Made by a program: the position numbers and the translations under genes. Under the pieces are notes generated by a model, which searched no databases, was not told the origin of the DNA, and saw only the letters and a list, made by a program, of their open reading frames with translations. Below are positions 42,834 through 51,670 of a stretch of 64,000 nucleotides of DNA, piece by piece; the first letter of the stretch is position 1; the number at the start of each line of letters is the position of its first letter. Source of the DNA: Actinomadura sp. CNU-125 (lineage in GTDB: Bacteria; Actinomycetota; Actinomycetes; Streptosporangiales; Streptosporangiaceae); NCBI RefSeq assembly GCF_001942465.1, contig NZ_MKJY01000111.1, positions 1 through 64,000 on the forward strand, written 5' to 3'.

Positions 42834-43667
42834 ATGACCGAGCACCTGACCGTCGAGGGCGGCACGCTTGCTTACGAGGTCACGGGGACGGGCCCGCTGA
42901 TCGTGCTCGCGCACGGCATGGGCGACAGCCGGGCGGCCTACCGCGCCGTGATCCCGCGGCTGGTGGCGGAGGGGTTCCGGGTCGCCGCGGTCGACCTGCG
43001 GGGCTTCGGCGAGTCCAGCGTCGACTGGCCCGAGTGGAGCCGGGCCGCGGTCGCGGACGACCTGCTCGCTCTCATCCGCGAGCTGGGCGGCCCGGCCGTG
43101 CTCGTCGGGCACTCGTTCGCCGGTGGCGCCGCCACGATCGCGGCGGCGCGGGAGCCCTCGCTGGTCACCGCGGTCGTCGAACTCGCGCCGTTCACCCGCA
43201 AGCAGTCGATCCGTCTCGGCGATCTGAAGGTGAAGCGCTTCCGGCGCGGGATGCTGCGGCTGCTCGGCGCGGGCACGCTCGGCAGCGTGCCGCTCTGGCG
43301 CTCCTACCTCGACGTGGCCTACCCCGGCGCGAAGCCGGACCACTGGGACGAGCGAATCGGCCGTATCGACGCCATGATGCGCGAGCCCGGCCGGATGAAG
43401 GCCATGCAGGGCATGGGCCGCAGCGCCCCCACCGACGCGGGTGCCCGGCTCGGCGACGTCCGGTCCCCGGTTCTGGTCGTGATGGGCACGCTCGACCCCG
43501 ACTGGGCGGACCCGCGGGCCGAGGGGTCGGCGATCGTCGACGCCCTGCCGTCCGGCATCGGCCGCCTGGAGATGATCGAGGGCGCCGGGCACTACCCGCA
43601 CGACCAGTTCCCCGACCGGGTCGCCTCGCTCATCGCCGGCTTCGCGGCGAAGGCCGCCGGTGCCTAG
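42834..43667 (+). CDS. Alpha/beta-fold hydrolase
   Basis: 277 residues. Nucleophile elbow GHSFAGG (Ser near 94), acid Asp in MGTLDPDW and His in EGAGHYPHDQ complete a catalytic triad; HGMGDSRAAYR marks the oxyanion loop. Hydrolyses an ester, lactone or amide; could be an esterase or haloperoxidase-like enzyme. Overlaps the downstream tetR gene by 8 bases, so its substrate or product may be the inducer. Confidence 0.85.
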   Translation: MTEHLTVEGGTLAYEVTGTGPLIVLAHGMGDSRAAYRAVIPRLVAEGFRVAAVDLRGFGESSVDWPEWSRAAVADDLLALIRELGGPAVLVGHSFAGGAATIAAAREPSLVTAVVELAPFTRKQSIRLGDLKVKRFRRGMLRLLGAGTLGSVPLWRSYLDVAYPGAKPDHWDERIGRIDAMMREPGRMKAMQGMGRSAPTDAGARLGDVRSPVLVVMGTLDPDWADPRAEGSAIVDALPSGIGRLEMIEGAGHYPHDQFPDRVASLIAGFAAKAAGA

Positions 43668-44223
43668 GGCCGGTCTGGACCCCGCGGCCGTGGTCGCCGC
43701 CGGTGCCGCGCTCGCCGACGAGCTGGGCCCGGCCGGGCTCACGATGGGTTCGCTGGCCGAGCGGCTCGGCGTGCGCACCCCGTCCCTGTACAAGCACGTC
43801 GGCGGTCTCGACGATCTCAACCGGCGCATCGCGGCCCTGGCGTTGCACGAGGCCGCGGACGCGGTCGGCACGGCGATCCAGGGGTACGCGGGACGGGACG
43901 CCCTGGCGGCGGCCGCGCGCGCCTTCCGCGCCTTCGTCGTGGAGCACCCCGGACGGTACGCCGCGTCGATCGGCGTGGAACCGTCCGGCCCGGACGATCC
44001 GGTGGCGGAGGGGAGCCGGCGGCTGGTCGACTCGTTCACGGCGGTGCTGCGCGGCTACGACATCGCGGATTCCGACGCGGACCACGCCCTGCGCATGATC
44101 CGCAGTCTCTTTCACGGTTTCGCCACGTTGCAGGCGGGCGGCGGGTTCCGGTGGAGCGCCGACGTCGACGAGAGCTTCGAGTGGCTGATCGCCTTCACCG
44201 ACCGGGGCCTGCGCACCGGTTGA
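43660..44223 (+). CDS. TetR-family regulator, probable autorepressor
   Basis: 187 residues from a GTG overlapping the hydrolase. Helix-turn-helix MGSLAERLGVRTPSLYKHVGGLDDL near residues 29-53 and a C-terminal helical domain of the WHG (TetR_C_33) type, including SLFHGFATLQAGGGFRW. Most likely binds the double GCTAA-n5-TTAGC operator upstream of its own operon. Confidence 0.85.
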   Translation: MPRAGLDPAAVVAAGAALADELGPAGLTMGSLAERLGVRTPSLYKHVGGLDDLNRRIAALALHEAADAVGTAIQGYAGRDALAAAARAFRAFVVEHPGRYAASIGVEPSGPDDPVAEGSRRLVDSFTAVLRGYDIADSDADHALRMIRSLFHGFATLQAGGGFRWSADVDESFEWLIAFTDRGLRTG

Positions 44224-44264
44224 GGCCCACGCGGCGTCCGCCCGGCGGCCTTAGGAGCGGTGGT

Positions 44265-45185
44265 TCAGGCGACACGCGGGTCGATCCGGCGGGTGAGGGT
44301 GTAGCGGGCGGGCGCGAAGCCGTGACCGCGCCAGAAGGCGTCGCCGACCAGGTTCGCGGAGGTCCATTCGGCCCCGCAGGCGCTGAAGCCGCGACCCGCC
44401 GCCCAGTCCACCACCCCGGACAGCAGGGCGGTGCCGACCCCCTCGGCCCGGACCGCGGCGGTCACCACCGCGATCCCGATCGTCGCCGCCTTGAGATGGC
44501 GGCTGTCGGGATCCGCCACCATCACCCCCACGGGACGTCCTTCCGCCTCGGCGACCAGCACGAGGCGCCGTTCGTCCGCGATGGCCGCGTGCAGGTCGTC
44601 CTTGAGCGGGTGCAGGTCGGGCGGAGCGGGCCTGAGGATCGGCGCGGCGGCGTGGAATCGCTGTAGTTCCACGGTGAGGCGGACGATTTCCGCCAGATCG
44701 TCCGGACGCGCCTGGCGCATGCGAACCCGCGGCGCGGAGCGGCGCGGCGGCGTCAGGGGACGGAAGCCCTTGATCTGATCGATGCCGAAGCCGAGTTCGA
44801 CGAGACACGCGATGGTGTCGCGGTGGGCGGCGACCACAACGGTGTGCTCGAAGCAGCCGATGCCGGCCAGGTCCCGGGAGAGGGCCTGGTACAGATGGCG
44901 GTAGGTCGAGCGCAGGTCGTCCGGGACGGCCGCGTGGTGCGGCAGGCGGATGCGCCCGAGCGGATCGCCCGGGCCTCTCGCCAGCGTGGCCGCCATGAAG
45001 CCGACGAGGACCCCGCCGCGCAGCGCGGCCACCGCCGGGCCCGCGGTGTCCCACCCGTCCAGCTGCGCACGAGCCACGCCGGGGTCGGCCAGGTCCACGG
45101 CGGGGGCCGTCGCGTGGGCGGCGGCCAGCAGAGCCGCGGCCCGGTCGACGAAACGGTCCTCGAACGGAACGATGTGGAGCGCCAC
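44265..45185 (-). CDS. GNAT-family N-acetyltransferase
   Basis: 306 residues from a GTG. C-terminal GNAT core: VRMRQARPDDLAEIVRLTVEL, LVLVAEAEGRPVGVMVADP, and the acetyl-CoA motif VRAEGVGTALLSGVVDWAAGRGF with NLVGDAFWRGHGF. The N-terminal 130 residues look like a degenerate second GNAT domain (RGGVLVGFMAA). Tandem GNAT proteins are common; the acceptor is not known. Convergent with the TetR gene. Confidence 0.82.
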   Translation of the reverse strand: MALHIVPFEDRFVDRAAALLAAAHATAPAVDLADPGVARAQLDGWDTAGPAVAALRGGVLVGFMAATLARGPGDPLGRIRLPHHAAVPDDLRSTYRHLYQALSRDLAGIGCFEHTVVVAAHRDTIACLVELGFGIDQIKGFRPLTPPRRSAPRVRMRQARPDDLAEIVRLTVELQRFHAAAPILRPAPPDLHPLKDDLHAAIADERRLVLVAEAEGRPVGVMVADPDSRHLKAATIGIAVVTAAVRAEGVGTALLSGVVDWAAGRGFSACGAEWTSANLVGDAFWRGHGFAPARYTLTRRIDPRVA

Positions 45186-45393
45186 CGGCTCACCTCGGTT
45201 CTCCGATTCCGGGTGCCACCCTAGCCTTCGGCCCTCGGACGCCCGTGGCGATATGCCCGGACGCGTCCGTGCCCTCGGCGGTGCGGCGCCCGTTCACCCG
45301 ACGGTCATCCGGCGCGTCATTCGCGTCGGCTACCGTGCGGACCCCGCGCGGGCATCGCCGCGCCACGCCCCGAAGCCGAGGAGGGCCACGCCG

Positions 45394-46053
45394 GTGGCCG
45401 ATGCCACGTACGTGATCGTGCGGCGCGACGGCGAAGACCTGACGCGCCTCGACCCCGACCCGCTCCGGATCGTGGAACCGCCGGCGGGCTCCCGCCGCCT
45501 CGCCGGGATGCTCGTCGTCGCGATGCTGCTCACGGCGGGTGTCGCCTTGTACGTCACGTGGACGGTGTCCCGCGTGGTGCATTCGGAGACGAGCCCGGGG
45601 AGCGAGAGCGAGCTGGGCGTCGCGTTGTCCCTTGCCGGGATCTTTCCCGCCGTCGCCGCCACGGCGGGAGCATGGTTCCGCTACCTGCGCGAAGCCGTCG
45701 GCCGTACGGGGCGGGCCGATCTCGTCGCGGCGTACGGCGTCCTCTGCGCCGCCGAGCCGAGCCCGCGGTTGGGAACCGTGCGGGGCAGCACGTACGACTC
45801 GAACGAGACCTCGCGCGCCTACCGCTGCGCGGTGACGGTACGGCTTGCGGACGGGACGACGCTCCGGGCGCACGAGCACCGGCGTCTCCCCGCACGCACC
45901 GCGGACCGGGCGCCGACCCGCTACACCCCGTTGCAGGTGCCCCGGTTCGGGGACACCGTCACCGTGTTCACCGGCCCCGAGGCCGGGGGTATCACCGTCG
46001 TGCAGGCCAACCACTCGTGGAGTGCGCTGCGGAAGGCCACCGGTCGGCGCTGA
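45394..46053 (+). CDS. Membrane protein of unknown function, DUF3592-like layout
   Basis: 219 residues from a GTG preceded by GAGGAGG. Two membrane helices (about 38-60 and 78-98) and a soluble C-terminal beta-rich domain (GVLCAAEPSPRLGTVRG to VTVFTGPEAGGITVV). I do not recognise the family firmly; the layout resembles DUF3592-type envelope proteins. The 208-base gap before it is shared with the divergent GNAT gene. Confidence 0.55.
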   Translation: MADATYVIVRRDGEDLTRLDPDPLRIVEPPAGSRRLAGMLVVAMLLTAGVALYVTWTVSRVVHSETSPGSESELGVALSLAGIFPAVAATAGAWFRYLREAVGRTGRADLVAAYGVLCAAEPSPRLGTVRGSTYDSNETSRAYRCAVTVRLADGTTLRAHEHRRLPARTADRAPTRYTPLQVPRFGDTVTVFTGPEAGGITVVQANHSWSALRKATGRR

Positions 46054-46113
46054 CGCGCGGCGCGCGCGTCCGGGCTCGCGCTCTTCGACGCCTTCGCCTC
46101 ACGCCGATACCGG

Positions 46114-46141
46114 CCGGGGCGCGGCGGGAGCCGCGCCCCGG
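46114..46141. terminator. Bidirectional hairpin terminator
   Basis: Perfect 12-base stem CCGGGGCGCGGC / GCCGCGCCCCGG with a GGGA loop, placed between the convergent membrane-protein gene (plus) and the MaoC hydratase gene (minus). No T tract, as is usual in high-G+C actinobacteria. Confidence 0.7.
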
Positions 46142-46144
46142 CGG

Positions 46145-46933
46145 TCAAGCGAAGACGGCCCGGCCGCCCGACAGGACGGTGCGGTCTTCAACCGAGGCTT
46201 CGAACAGGATCGCGCCGTCGTCCGACCATGTCTCGATCGTCAGCTCGTCGCCCGGGAAGACGGGCGACGCGAAGCGTCCGTCGAGTTCGGACAGGTCCGC
46301 TGGGTGCCGCTCGTGGGCTTCCGCGATGGGCAGCGTCACCGCCGCGAGGGTGCACAGGCCGTGCATGAACGGGCGGGGCATTCCGGCCGCTTTGGCCGCT
46401 TCGGGGTCGATGTGCATGTGGTGCCGGTCGCCCAGGAGGCGGTAGAGCGCCGCCTGGTTGCCGGTGGTCCGCAGGGTGAGCGTGCGGTCCGGTTCCGTGG
46501 ACGGGCGTCGCTGCGACGACGGGCCCCGTTCGCCCCCGAAACCGCCCGAGCCGGGCGCGAAGATCGACCAGGTGGCGTCGAAGTACTCGCTCTCGACGAC
46601 GACCTCGAAGACGGCGGCGCGTCCCTTGTCCCAGACCTCGCCGACGCGGGCCCGCATCTCGACGGTGCCCGCGGACGGCAGGGGCTTGCGGACGCGGAGG
46701 CGCTGCGAGCCGTGCACGGCGGTGGACATGTCGAACGCGCCCGCGGGGCCGAGTTCGTCCGGCGCCCACTGCGCGAGGGTGAGCGCGAACGTGGGGAGGA
46801 CGCGCAGGTTCTTCTCGAAGACGAGGTCGAGCGCGTCCGCGGGCGCCCCGACGGCGAGGGCGTAGAGGATCGCGCGGGTCTCGTCGTGGGTGGTCTCGCG
46901 GGTGCCGAGGGTCCGGCCGCGCCAGTCGCTCAT
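46145..46933 (-). CDS. MaoC-family enoyl-CoA hydratase 2-like protein
   Basis: 262 residues; ATG overlaps the ltp2 stop (ATGA). A double hot-dog protein: N-terminal MaoC-like half (AILYALAVGAP to VFEVVVESEYF) and C-terminal half with the hydratase motif YRLLGDRHHMHIDPEAAKAAG and FMHGLCTLAAVTLP. The catalytic Asp-x4-His is kept, although the usual NP is HM. Probably hydrates a trans-2-enoyl-CoA in the igr-like pathway. Last gene of the coupled cassette. Confidence 0.85.
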   Translation of the reverse strand: MSDWRGRTLGTRETTHDETRAILYALAVGAPADALDLVFEKNLRVLPTFALTLAQWAPDELGPAGAFDMSTAVHGSQRLRVRKPLPSAGTVEMRARVGEVWDKGRAAVFEVVVESEYFDATWSIFAPGSGGFGGERGPSSQRRPSTEPDRTLTLRTTGNQAALYRLLGDRHHMHIDPEAAKAAGMPRPFMHGLCTLAAVTLPIAEAHERHPADLSELDGRFASPVFPGDELTIETWSDDGAILFEASVEDRTVLSGGRAVFA

Positions 46934-48105
46934 CCGTCCGCTCCGAGGATCAGGCCGCTGGTCGGGACGCCGGTGCCGGCGGTGACCAGGACGTTGTGGA
47001 CGTCGCCGGGCTGGTTCGGCGAGCTGCCGCGCAGGAGCCGGACGCCTTCGGCGATGCCGTTCATACCGTGGATGTACGCCTCGCCGAGCTGGCCGCCGTG
47101 GGTGTTGACCGGCAGGCGGGCGCCGACTTCGAGGTTGCCGTCGGCGATGAAGTCCTTGGCCTCGCCCTTGGGGCAGAAGCCGAGCTCTTCGAGCTGGGGC
47201 AGGACGAGCGGTGTGAAGTGGTCGTAGAGGATCGCGGCCTGGATGTCGGCGGGGGTCAGCTTGCTCTGCGCGTAGAGCTGGCGGCCGACGAGTCCCATTT
47301 CGGGGATGCCGCTGATTTCGGAGCGGTAGTAGCTCGTCATCATGTGCTGGTCGTTGCCGGAGCCCTGCGCGGCGCCCCAGATGAGGGCGGGACGGTGCGG
47401 CAGGTCGCGCGCGCGCTGGGCGGACACGACGACGATGGCCTGGCCTCCGTCGCTCTCCTGGCAGCAGTCGAGGAGGCGGAGGGGTTCGGCGATCCAGCGC
47501 GACGCCTGGTGGTCTTCGAGGGTGATCGGGCGGCCGTGGAACCACGCGGCGGGGTTCTTCGCCGCGTGCTTGCGGTCGACGACGGCGACGCGGCCGAAGT
47601 CCTCGCTGGTCGCGCCGTACTCGTGCATGTACCGCTGGGCGAACATCGCGACCCACTGGGCGGGGGTGTTCAGCCCGTACGGGGTCATCCACGAGTAGGC
47701 GGCGCGGTCGGCGCTGACGTCCATCGGACGGTCGGCCTGGCCGAGCCCGTAGCGGACGCCGGACCGTTCGTTGAAGGCGCGGTAGCAGACGACGACGTCG
47801 GCGACGCCGGTCGCGACGGCCATCGCGGCCTGCTGGACGGTCCCGCAGGCGGCGCCGCCGCCGTGCCCGATGCGGGAGAAGAACTTCAGCTCGCCGATGC
47901 CGAGGTTGCGGGCGATGTGGATCTCGGAGCTGGTGTCGGCGGTGAAGGTGACCATGCCGTCCACGTCGGACGGCTGCAGCCCCGCGTCGGTGATCGCGGC
48001 GAGGACGGCCTCGCAGGCGAGGCGCAGTTCGCTGCGGCCGGACTCCTTGGAGAACTCGGTGGCGCCGATGCCCGCGATCGCGGCGGCTCCGGGCAGCACG
48101 CTCAT
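46930..48105 (-). CDS. ltp2: Ltp2-like steroid side-chain aldolase (thiolase fold)
   Basis: 391 residues; ATG overlaps the chsH1 stop. Thiolase fold with GHGGGAACGTVQQAAMAVATG, the AILYDHFTPLVLPQLEELGF segment and NTHGGQLGEAYIHGMNG, as in Ltp2 aldolases that split the 17-hydroxy C3-side-chain CoA ester by retro-aldol cleavage rather than thiolysis. Ltp2 works in complex with the DUF35 domain of ChsH2, encoded two genes upstream. Substrate in this organism is inferred from cassette order only. Confidence 0.82.
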   Translation of the reverse strand: MSVLPGAAAIAGIGATEFSKESGRSELRLACEAVLAAITDAGLQPSDVDGMVTFTADTSSEIHIARNLGIGELKFFSRIGHGGGAACGTVQQAAMAVATGVADVVVCYRAFNERSGVRYGLGQADRPMDVSADRAAYSWMTPYGLNTPAQWVAMFAQRYMHEYGATSEDFGRVAVVDRKHAAKNPAAWFHGRPITLEDHQASRWIAEPLRLLDCCQESDGGQAIVVVSAQRARDLPHRPALIWGAAQGSGNDQHMMTSYYRSEISGIPEMGLVGRQLYAQSKLTPADIQAAILYDHFTPLVLPQLEELGFCPKGEAKDFIADGNLEVGARLPVNTHGGQLGEAYIHGMNGIAEGVRLLRGSSPNQPGDVHNVLVTAGTGVPTSGLILGADG

Positions 48106-48500
48106 GCCTTCTTCCCTTGCAGCTGGACGACGACGGTGCCGGTCACGTGCGGGCCGAGCGCGTTCACGCCCTTGACGGCGATCTCGACGGCGTCGCCGTC
48201 GGCGGCCGTGACGGTGCCGGTCAGCCGCATCGTGTCGCCCGGGTAGTTGGGCGCGCCGAGGCGGATCCGGATGGCCTTGACGACGCAGGACGGCCCGGCC
48301 CACGCGGTGACGTACCGGTCGACGAGCCCGTTCGTCGTGAGGATGTTCATGAAGACGTCCTTCGAGCCGCGCTCGACCGCGAGGGACGGATCATGGTGGA
48401 CGTCCTGGTAGTCGCGGCTCGCGAGGGCGGTCGCGACGATCATCGTGCGGGTGAGCGGGACGTCGAGGGGCGGCAGCTCGTCGCCGACGGAGACGTTCAC
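48102..48500 (-). CDS. chsH1: ChsH1-like MaoC hydratase subunit
   Basis: 132 residues from a GTG overlapping the acyl-CoA dehydrogenase stop (GTGA). Single hot-dog domain with ALASRDYQDVHHDPSLAVERG, holding the Asp-x4-His catalytic pair. In the igr operon ChsH1 and ChsH2 together hydrate the enoyl-CoA made by ChsE1-ChsE2. The close match in size and order to that system is the main evidence. Confidence 0.82.
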   Translation of the reverse strand: MNVSVGDELPPLDVPLTRTMIVATALASRDYQDVHHDPSLAVERGSKDVFMNILTTNGLVDRYVTAWAGPSCVVKAIRIRLGAPNYPGDTMRLTGTVTAADGDAVEIAVKGVNALGPHVTGTVVVQLQGKKA

Positions 48501-49551
48501 AGCGCGGCCCCCAGGAGTGCGAGGTCGGCGGAGGCGCCGCCGAGGGTGCCGGCGATCTGCTTGCCCCACAGGAAGTAGCGGTGGATCGGGTAGTCGACGT
48601 CGACGCCGATGCCGCCGTGCAGGTGCTGGGTGCGGTGCACGACGTTGAGGCCGCCGTCGTCGGACCACCACTTCGCGACGAGCGTCGCCTGCTCGGCGTC
48701 CTCGCCCGCGGCGGCGAGGGAGATCGCGTGCCAGAGGCAGACGCGCAGCGCGTCGATCTCGATGTAGGAGTCGGCGAGCTGGTGCTGCACGGCCTGGAAG
48801 GTGCCGAGGGGGCGGCCGAACTGCTCGCGGGCGGACAGGTAGTCGGCGGTCATCCGCAGGGCGCCTTCGGCGACGCCGAGCTGGACGGCCGACAGCGCGA
48901 TCCGCGCGAGCCGCAGCGCGGTGCGCAGGGCGGCGCCGCCGAGGTGCTCGGCGGGCGCGCCGTCGAGGGTGACGGTGCCCGCGATGTCGTGCGTGGTGGT
49001 GCGCGCCTGCTCCCAGGTCGTGCCGGACGCGCCGGTGTCGACGGCGAACAGCGCGGGGCCGTCCGGGGTCGTCGCGGACACGAGCATCTTCGACGCGAAG
49101 GACGCCGCGGGGACGACGGCCTTCGTCCCGGTGAGCCGCCACGCGCGTCCGTCCCGACGGCTTCGCAGCGGGGTTCGGCCGGGTCGTGCGGGCCGAACTC
49201 TTCGAGCGCGAGCGTGTACCGCAGGGTGCCGTCGGCGACCTCGGGCGGGCACGTGCCGTGTTCGGCGAGCGTCAGGCCGGCGACGAGCGCGGGCCAGATC
49301 GGGACGGGCGCGACCGTCCGGCCCTGCTCTTCGAGCAGGACGCACAGGCCGGAGACGCCGAGGCCCGCGCCGCCCGCGGATTCGGGGAGCGCGACGCCGA
49401 GCAGGCCCGCGGCGGCCAGCTCCTTCCAGAGCGGCTCGTCCACGCCGGTCTCCTCGGCCGCGCGGACGCGCTCGGGGGTCGCGTGGTCGGTGAGGATCTG
49501 CCGGGCCAGGTCCCGGACCGCTTCCAGTTCCTCGCCAAGGGTGAAGTCCAT
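48497..49551 (-). CDS. chsE1: Acyl-CoA dehydrogenase, ChsE1 (FadE28)-like subunit (frameshifted)
   Basis: About 352 residues. Begins MDFTLGEELEAVRDLARQIL and has the C-terminal REQFGRPLGTFQAVQHQLADSYI and QHLHGGIGVDVDYPIHRYF of the shorter FadE type. One base is lost near 49158 (EAVGT to DGRAWRLTG). The ATG overlaps the chsH2 stop by one base (TGATG). Pairs with the 387-residue protein at 50492 to form a heteromeric dehydrogenase (family knowledge); chsH2 lies between the two genes, unlike the order in Mycobacterium tuberculosis. Confidence 0.8.
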
Positions 49552-50495
49552 CAGCTCTCCTTCGGGCGGAAGATCGGCAGGGACAGGTCGGGGTCGGCGT
49601 CGAGCCAGTCGAGGACGACCGGCATGCCGATCTCGACGTCCTCGGGTGCGACGCCCGTCATGTTCGCGATGAGGCGGGTGCCCTCGGCGAGCTCGATCAC
49701 GGCGACGACCAGCGGATACTCGAACGCCGGGTGGCGCGGGTGATGGTTGACGGTGAACGTGTAGACGTGTCCGTCGCCCGACGACTCGACGGTGTCCCAC
49801 CGGAACGAGCCGCACTGCGGGCAGGCGGGGCCGGGCGGGTGCCGCAGCGACTTGCAGTCGGCGCAGCGCTGGACGACCAGGCGGTGCTCGCGCGCGGCCT
49901 CGAACCAGAACGCGTTGTCGGGGTTGATCGCGGGACGCGGGCGCAGCGGCTTCGGTGCCGGCTTCTCGGCCGGGCGGAAGCGCAGCAGGCGCCACCGCTG
50001 GGTCGCCACGATCTCGCCGGACGCGTCCCGGTACGTCCGGATCGTGCTGACGAACCGTCCCGCGCCGAGGCCGGTCTTCTTCTCCGGGGAGATCGACTCG
50101 ACGCTCTCCTCGACACCGACATGGTCGCCGGGGACGAGTTCGCGGTGGAACTCGAAGTCGGAGTCGGTGGCGACGACCGACGTGTAGCCGCCTTCGGCGA
50201 GGAGGTCGGTCAGCTCGTCCATGCCGCCGGGCACGGGCTCGGGGTGGACGTGCGCCGCGTAGCCGCGCATCGTCCACGCCTGCACCATCGACGCGGGCGC
50301 GACGATCCCGTCGCGTCCGGTGGCGCGTGCGGCCTCGTCGTCCAGGTAGACCGGGTTGTCGTCCTCCATGGCCTCGACCCAGTGGCGGATCATGGGGACG
50401 TTCACCGGGTCCTGGCCGCGCCGCGGCTCGCCGAGCTTGCGGCCGACCCACGCCTGGAGGCGCTCTTCGTAGTCGTTCATCGCGTCGTCGCTCAT
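49551..50495 (-). CDS. chsH2: ChsH2-like MaoC/DUF35 fusion protein
   Basis: 314 residues; ATG overlaps the upstream dehydrogenase stop (ATGA). Residues 1-170 are a MaoC-like hot-dog domain (IRHWVEAMEDDNPVYLDDEAA, then FEFHRELVPGDHV). Residues 185-314 form a DUF35 unit with the zinc-ribbon CADCKSLRHPPGPACPQCG and an OB fold. In the characterised homologue the first half hydrates with ChsH1 and the second half partners the Ltp2 aldolase, so one polypeptide links both steps. This fusion is the clearest marker of an igr-type cassette. Confidence 0.87.
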   Translation of the reverse strand: MSDDAMNDYEERLQAWVGRKLGEPRRGQDPVNVPMIRHWVEAMEDDNPVYLDDEAARATGRDGIVAPASMVQAWTMRGYAAHVHPEPVPGGMDELTDLLAEGGYTSVVATDSDFEFHRELVPGDHVGVEESVESISPEKKTGLGAGRFVSTIRTYRDASGEIVATQRWRLLRFRPAEKPAPKPLRPRPAINPDNAFWFEAAREHRLVVQRCADCKSLRHPPGPACPQCGSFRWDTVESSGDGHVYTFTVNHHPRHPAFEYPLVVAVIELAEGTRLIANMTGVAPEDVEIGMPVVLDWLDADPDLSLPIFRPKES

Positions 50496-51655
50496 GCGCG
50501 CTTCCCCCGGGGGAGTCCGAGGCCCTGGACGGCGACCATGTCCCGCAGGACCTCGTTGACGCCGCCGCCGAACGTGTTCACGATGCCCTGCCGGGAGAGC
50601 TGCTCGATCTGCCCGTGCAGGACGGCGCCGGGCGATTCCGGACGGATCCGGCCCGCGGCCCCGAGCACGTTCGTCAGCGTGCGCTGGACGTCGATGTGCG
50701 TCTCCGTCCCGTACGACTTCGCCGCCCCGGCCTGGGCGCCGGTGAGGGTGCCGTGTTCCACGGCCATCGTCATCTTCCAGTTCATCAGCCGCATCGCCTC
50801 CAGCTTGGCGTGCGTCCGGGCGAGGTCGCCGCGCACCCACGGGATGTCGATGACGCCCTCGTCGCGCGCCCACGCGGCGACGTCCTCCCAGAGGCGGATC
50901 ATCCGGCCGCCGAGCGCGGCGAGGCCGATGCGCTCGTGGTTGAGCTGGGTGGTGATGAGGCCCCAGCCGCCGTCGACGTCCCCGACGACGGACGAGGCGG
51001 GCACGCGCACCTCGTTGTAGTACGTCGCGGTGACGATCATGCCGCCGACGCACTGGATCGGGCTCCACGAGAACCCGTCGGCGTCGGTCGGCACGATCAG
51101 GATCGAGATGCCCTTGTGCTTCGGCGCGTCCGGGTTCGTGCGGGCGGCGAGCCAGACGTGGTCGGCGGTGTTCGCGCCGCTGGTGAAGATCTTGTTGCCG
51201 TCGACGACGTAGGTGTCGCCGTCGCGGACCGCGCGGGTGCGCAGGGACGCGAGGTCGGTGCCCGCGTCGGGCTCGGTGTAGCCGATCGCGAAGACGAGGT
51301 CGCCCGACAGGATCCCCGGAAGGTATTTCTTCTTCTGCTCGTCCGTGCCGAACCGCATCAGCGTGGGGCCGACGGTGTTGACGGTGACGAACGGGAACGG
51401 CAGCCCGGCCCGCTGCACCTCGTCGAAGAAGACGTACTGCTCGGCGGTCGAGCGGCCCTGGCCGCCGTACTCGACCGGCCAGCCGTAGCCGAGCCAGCCG
51501 TCGTCGCCGAGCAGCTTGACGATTTCGCGGAACCGGTCGCCGCCGACGCCCTCCTCGCCCGCGCGGCGGCGGACGTCCGGGGGCAGCAGGTTCGCGAAGT
51601 ACGCCCGGAGTTCGGCCCTCAGTTTCCGATGTTCGGCGGTCTCGCGCAGGTCCAT
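50492..51655 (-). CDS. chsE2: Acyl-CoA dehydrogenase, ChsE2 (FadE29)-like subunit
   Basis: 387 residues, the same length as FadE29. Shares FadE29 landmarks: AELRAYFANLLPPD, GWPVEYGGQG, AIGYTEPDAGTDLASLRT, GNKIFTSGANTADHVWLAARTNP, KHKGISILIVPTD, ATYYNEVRVP, LITTQLNHERI and TFGGGVNEVLRDM. Uses FAD to desaturate a side-chain acyl-CoA together with the FadE28-like subunit. First gene of the coupled cassette, following the CoA ligase by 15 bases. Confidence 0.88.
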   Translation of the reverse strand: MDLRETAEHRKLRAELRAYFANLLPPDVRRRAGEEGVGGDRFREIVKLLGDDGWLGYGWPVEYGGQGRSTAEQYVFFDEVQRAGLPFPFVTVNTVGPTLMRFGTDEQKKKYLPGILSGDLVFAIGYTEPDAGTDLASLRTRAVRDGDTYVVDGNKIFTSGANTADHVWLAARTNPDAPKHKGISILIVPTDADGFSWSPIQCVGGMIVTATYYNEVRVPASSVVGDVDGGWGLITTQLNHERIGLAALGGRMIRLWEDVAAWARDEGVIDIPWVRGDLARTHAKLEAMRLMNWKMTMAVEHGTLTGAQAGAAKSYGTETHIDVQRTLTNVLGAAGRIRPESPGAVLHGQIEQLSRQGIVNTFGGGVNEVLRDMVAVQGLGLPRGKRA

Positions 51656-51670
51656 CAGGCGCTCTCTTTC

